From assembly GCA_002336915.1 (NCBI GenBank), contig DDET01000014.1, forward strand, positions 1 to 8,233: a stretch of 8,233 nt of DNA, read 5' to 3'. A program made the position numbers and the translations under genes. Below the pieces are notes generated by a model that ran no database searches, had not been told where the DNA came from, and saw nothing but the letters and a program-made list of their open reading frames with translations. The DNA is from Bacteroidetes bacterium UBA1947. GTDB taxonomy: Bacteria > Bacteroidota > Bacteroidia > Chitinophagales > Chitinophagaceae. Position 1 is the first letter of the stretch; each line of letters opens with the position of its first letter. Shown piece by piece: positions 5,608 through 8,233 of this stretch.

Positions 5608-7584
5608 ATGAGGCCATGTGTGTCAATACCTTTTGTATTAACTGTCTTTTTATCTCTTATAAAAGGCACTTTGTTACAGGCACAGCCAGGTCCTGCGGAA
5701 ATATCTGCTAACGAGCGTCTTATACAATTAAAGAATGATACTGCTACCGTTGCCGGTCTCATAAGGGCCTCAGCCGGTTATCAAAACAAACCCGACAGCG
5801 CCATCTTTCTGCTGCAAAAAGCATTTTCCCTAAGCCACCATATTGGCTATACCGATGGTTGCGCCCGCGCATTGCTGGGCATAGGTACCAACTTGTTTAA
5901 TAAGGGCGAGATCGAAAAGGCCCGCACGGTATTTCGCCGCGCATATCCTTATTGCCAGCGTGCCTTTTTTACCAAGAACAATTTGCTTTGGTCCTGGCAC
6001 AACAATATGGCCTCGTCTTATGCTGTGCAGGGCAATTACGACAGTGCCGCACAATACTACTATAAAGCGCTCGATAATATGGCGCAGGCAAAACAGCAGG
6101 ATGCGCATATGTACGTCACCATCCTTGCCAATCTCGGCACTGTCTGGCATAAGGCATCACAGTTCCGTAAGTCGCTGTTTTATTCGCAGCGTGCCCTCTA
6201 TATTGCCACTGCCATTAAAGACTCCAACAAGATCGCCGACATCTACCAGGTCATCGGCCTCGCACTCGATGCATTGGGCGATCATGCAAATAGCCTCCCT
6301 GCGCTACGTAAGGCATACAATATTCACCTGCAGCAAAAGAACTTTATCACTGCACAGATGGACGCCTGCGCCCTTGCTATGAATACCACCAATACCGATA
6401 GTGCCCTGTATTACTACCACACAGCCATCGACCTAAGCAAGAACACCGCTATGGAGCCACTCCATAAAATATACATCGGCCTGGGCTATACCTACCTGCA
6501 AAGGAAGGACTATGCGAATGCTATCGTTTATTTAAACAAGGGCATGGGCCGCGCAAAGCAATTGGGCTTCACTGCCGATCTTACTTTCGTTTATGCCGGT
6601 CTTGCCGATGCTTATACAGCTACCAATAATTACAAGCTTGCCAATACCTATCGTCGGGCTTACGACAACATCCGCGACAGCATATTGAACATTGAGAAAA
6701 TGCAAAGCGCCAATACGCTCGAAGTAAAATACCGAACTGCGGAGAAAGACCGCCAATTGGCTCAGTCCAGCCTGCGATTGCTCACCAGTGACTATAAACT
6801 GAAACAGAAGAACTACCTGCTTATCCTCATTTCATTGGGCCTCATCATTCTTGGCCTTACGCTATTTAGTTTCTACCGCAATACACGCCGCAGGCAAAAG
6901 ATGGAACTGCAACAACAGGAGCTCGACAACCTGAAAGCAGTAATGGCAGGCGAGGAAAAGGAACGAACCCGCGTGGCGCGCGAGCTGCACGATGGCATTA
7001 TGGTACAGCTGGCAGTAATAAAGATGAAACTACGCAAGGCCCAATCATCGAACGAGGGTGATTACGAAGAGATACTAAAACAACTCGACACCACCACCCG
7101 CGAGCTTCGCCAAACAGCCCACAACCTCATGCCCGATATGCTACTGGAGAATGGCCTTACCGATGCCCTCTTTTACCTCTGCACCAGTCTGCAAAAGGAA
7201 ACAGGGCTCAACATCATCTTCCAGCATTATGGTGAACTTCCCCCACTTATCCCAGATAGCAAACTATACCTCTATCGTGTAGTACAGGAGCTGCTCCAAA
7301 ACATCATCAAGCATGCGCACGCCACAAAGGCACTGGTGCAGATGAATTATCACCCGCCTTTCGTATCCTTCTCTGTTGAGGACAACGGCATTGGTTTCGA
7401 TAAGCAGCTAATGGATACGGGCATGGGCCTTAAAAGCATTTACAGCAGGCTGAAAGTGCTCAATGCCACTATAGATATTAAGAGCAGCAAGCACCTCGGC
7501 ACCACCATATTTATCGAGCTGAATATAGAACCGTTCATTGAACATAAAACCAACAACGATGTCCATCAGGGTAGCTATAGTTGA
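5608..7584 (+). CDS. TPR-containing membrane sensor histidine kinase, NarL/HisKA_3 type
   Basis: This 658-residue kinase probably senses a signal outside the cytoplasm and passes phosphate to the adjacent regulator. An N-terminal signal sequence (1-26, ending LLQAQ) is followed by a TPR-type helical repeat region (about 40-350), which would be periplasmic. A coiled-coil-like linker (360-400), one transmembrane segment (403-422, LLILISLGLIILGLTLF core) and a second coiled coil (425-455) come next. The HisKA_3 domain carries RVARELHDGIMVQL with phospho-acceptor His461 and Asp462. The HATPase domain has the N-box QELLQNIIKHA (560-570, Asn565), EDNGIGFD (591-598) and GMGLKSI (605-611), so it looks active. 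The start at ATG 5608 puts the signal peptide at the N-terminus; an upstream TTG at 5464 would add 48 unlikely residues. The 3' end overlaps the regulator gene by 26 nt. Confidence 0.92.
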   Translation: MRPCVSIPFVLTVFLSLIKGTLLQAQPGPAEISANERLIQLKNDTATVAGLIRASAGYQNKPDSAIFLLQKAFSLSHHIGYTDGCARALLGIGTNLFNKGEIEKARTVFRRAYPYCQRAFFTKNNLLWSWHNNMASSYAVQGNYDSAAQYYYKALDNMAQAKQQDAHMYVTILANLGTVWHKASQFRKSLFYSQRALYIATAIKDSNKIADIYQVIGLALDALGDHANSLPALRKAYNIHLQQKNFITAQMDACALAMNTTNTDSALYYYHTAIDLSKNTAMEPLHKIYIGLGYTYLQRKDYANAIVYLNKGMGRAKQLGFTADLTFVYAGLADAYTATNNYKLANTYRRAYDNIRDSILNIEKMQSANTLEVKYRTAEKDRQLAQSSLRLLTSDYKLKQKNYLLILISLGLIILGLTLFSFYRNTRRRQKMELQQQELDNLKAVMAGEEKERTRVARELHDGIMVQLAVIKMKLRKAQSSNEGDYEEILKQLDTTTRELRQTAHNLMPDMLLENGLTDALFYLCTSLQKETGLNIIFQHYGELPPLIPDSKLYLYRVVQELLQNIIKHAHATKALVQMNYHPPFVSFSVEDNGIGFDKQLMDTGMGLKSIYSRLKVLNATIDIKSSKHLGTTIFIELNIEPFIEHKTNNDVHQGSYS

Positions 7585-8203
7585 CGATCATCCACTTGCA
7601 TTAAGCGGTATCCGCAGCATGCTCAGCGCATATCCGCAGGTTGAGGTAATTGCCTCCTATGCTTCAGGCAACGCGCTAATGGAGGGCTTAAAAGAAGCAC
7701 AGCCCGATGTGCTCCTGCTCGATGTGCTCTTGCCTGACAAGTCAGGTAAGGAATTGGCGCCCTTAATTACAGAGATGTACCCGCAGCTGCGCATGATAGC
7801 CCTCACCAGCCTCGATAGCATAGCAGTGGTAAAAAGCATGATGCAGCGCGGCTGCCTCGGCTACCTGCTCAAAGATACCAGCGAGGAGACACTGGTCACA
7901 GCCATAGAGCAGGTCTCCCGCGGACTTGAATTCATAGAGCCTTCCCTCAAGGAATATATGATCCAGAACATGCTGCGCTACAAAAAGCCCGGTCAGCAGG
8001 TAATGCCCGAGCTCACCAGCCGCGAGAAAGAAGTGCTTAAACTTATTGTCTCCGAATACACCACCAAAGAGATCGCTGATAAACTGTTCATCTCCTTCCG
8101 CACCGCCGAGAACCATCGCTACAGCATCCTGCAAAAACTGGATGTAAAGAACACGGCGGGCTTGGTTAAGTTGGCAATGCAAATGGGCCTCTTGGAAGAA
8201 TAA
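7559..8203 (+). CDS. LuxR/NarL-family DNA-binding response regulator
   Basis: This 214-residue cytoplasmic transcription factor is the evident partner of the upstream kinase. The receiver domain (about 3-120) has the acidic pair Asp9/Asp10 in VAIVDDHPLA, phospho-acceptor Asp55 in VLLLDVLLPD, Thr83 in ALTS and Lys105 in YLLKDT. All switch residues are intact. The C-terminal LuxR-type helix-turn-helix spans about 149-208: LTSREKEVLKLI, then KEIADKLFIS and the recognition helix RTAENHRYSILQKL. The ATG at 7559 begins directly before the first receiver strand, whereas a TTG at 7538 would add seven residues. The 26-nt overlap with the kinase gene implies coupled translation. Target genes cannot be read from the sequence; the divergent region 5438-5607 is a candidate. 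Only 30 bp follow the stop codon, with no visible terminator. Confidence 0.93.
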   Translation: MSIRVAIVDDHPLALSGIRSMLSAYPQVEVIASYASGNALMEGLKEAQPDVLLLDVLLPDKSGKELAPLITEMYPQLRMIALTSLDSIAVVKSMMQRGCLGYLLKDTSEETLVTAIEQVSRGLEFIEPSLKEYMIQNMLRYKKPGQQVMPELTSREKEVLKLIVSEYTTKEIADKLFISFRTAENHRYSILQKLDVKNTAGLVKLAMQMGLLEE

Positions 8204-8233
8204 ATTGTTGGCGCATTCTATGGCTAAAACCAA

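Noticed and set aside
7763..8233. Minus-strand open frame of 156 codons covering the response regulator
   Set aside because: The opposite strand encodes a complete regulator with all key residues; this frame has no family resemblance and runs to the window edge.

Overview
The window looks like chromosomal DNA from a member of the Bacteroidota, probably of the Chitinophaga/Sphingobacteria type. The evidence is a secreted protein with a C-terminal type IX secretion (T9SS) sorting domain, a TPR-containing NarL-type sensor kinase with its regulator, a HipA-like kinase/DUF3037 pair, gene starts without Shine-Dalgarno sequences, a TTTG/TAnnTTTG-like promoter, and GC-rich palindromic intergenic repeats. 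The exact taxon cannot be read from the sequence.

Layout. Positions 1-150 hold two copies of a 55-bp unit made of a tRNA 3' end and its terminator hairpin. The second copy has lost the tRNA 5' part and has an 18-bp perfect palindrome in its place. A compact plus-strand cluster follows: a HipA-like kinase (203-994), a DUF3037 protein (975-1358, 20-nt overlap) and a UPF1/IGHMBP2-type SF1 helicase (1371-3278, 12-nt gap). The convergent gap 3279-3775 has no credible gene. It is filled with structured DNA: two copies of a ~91-bp three-hairpin repeat, a separate strong hairpin between them, a ~118-bp element that folds on itself, and a minus-strand terminator. The minus-strand gene 3776-5437 encodes an exported T9SS cargo protein. 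A 170-bp divergent region carries a 7+7 bp palindrome. A sensor histidine kinase (5608-7584) and an overlapping LuxR/NarL-family response regulator (7559-8203) complete the window.

How the genes may work together. The kinase and regulator are a clear two-component pair; what they sense and control is not visible, though the divergent T9SS gene is a reasonable candidate target. The HipA-like kinase lacks the N-terminal region of classical HipA and overlaps a small partner gene, so a split kinase/partner module (toxin-antitoxin-like or regulatory) is plausible. Its position just downstream of a duplicated tRNA 3' end, an integrase-type target, and upstream of a nucleic-acid helicase makes it the best candidate here for an under-described accessory system. 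That reading is inference: the helicase family is also widespread as an ordinary housekeeping gene.
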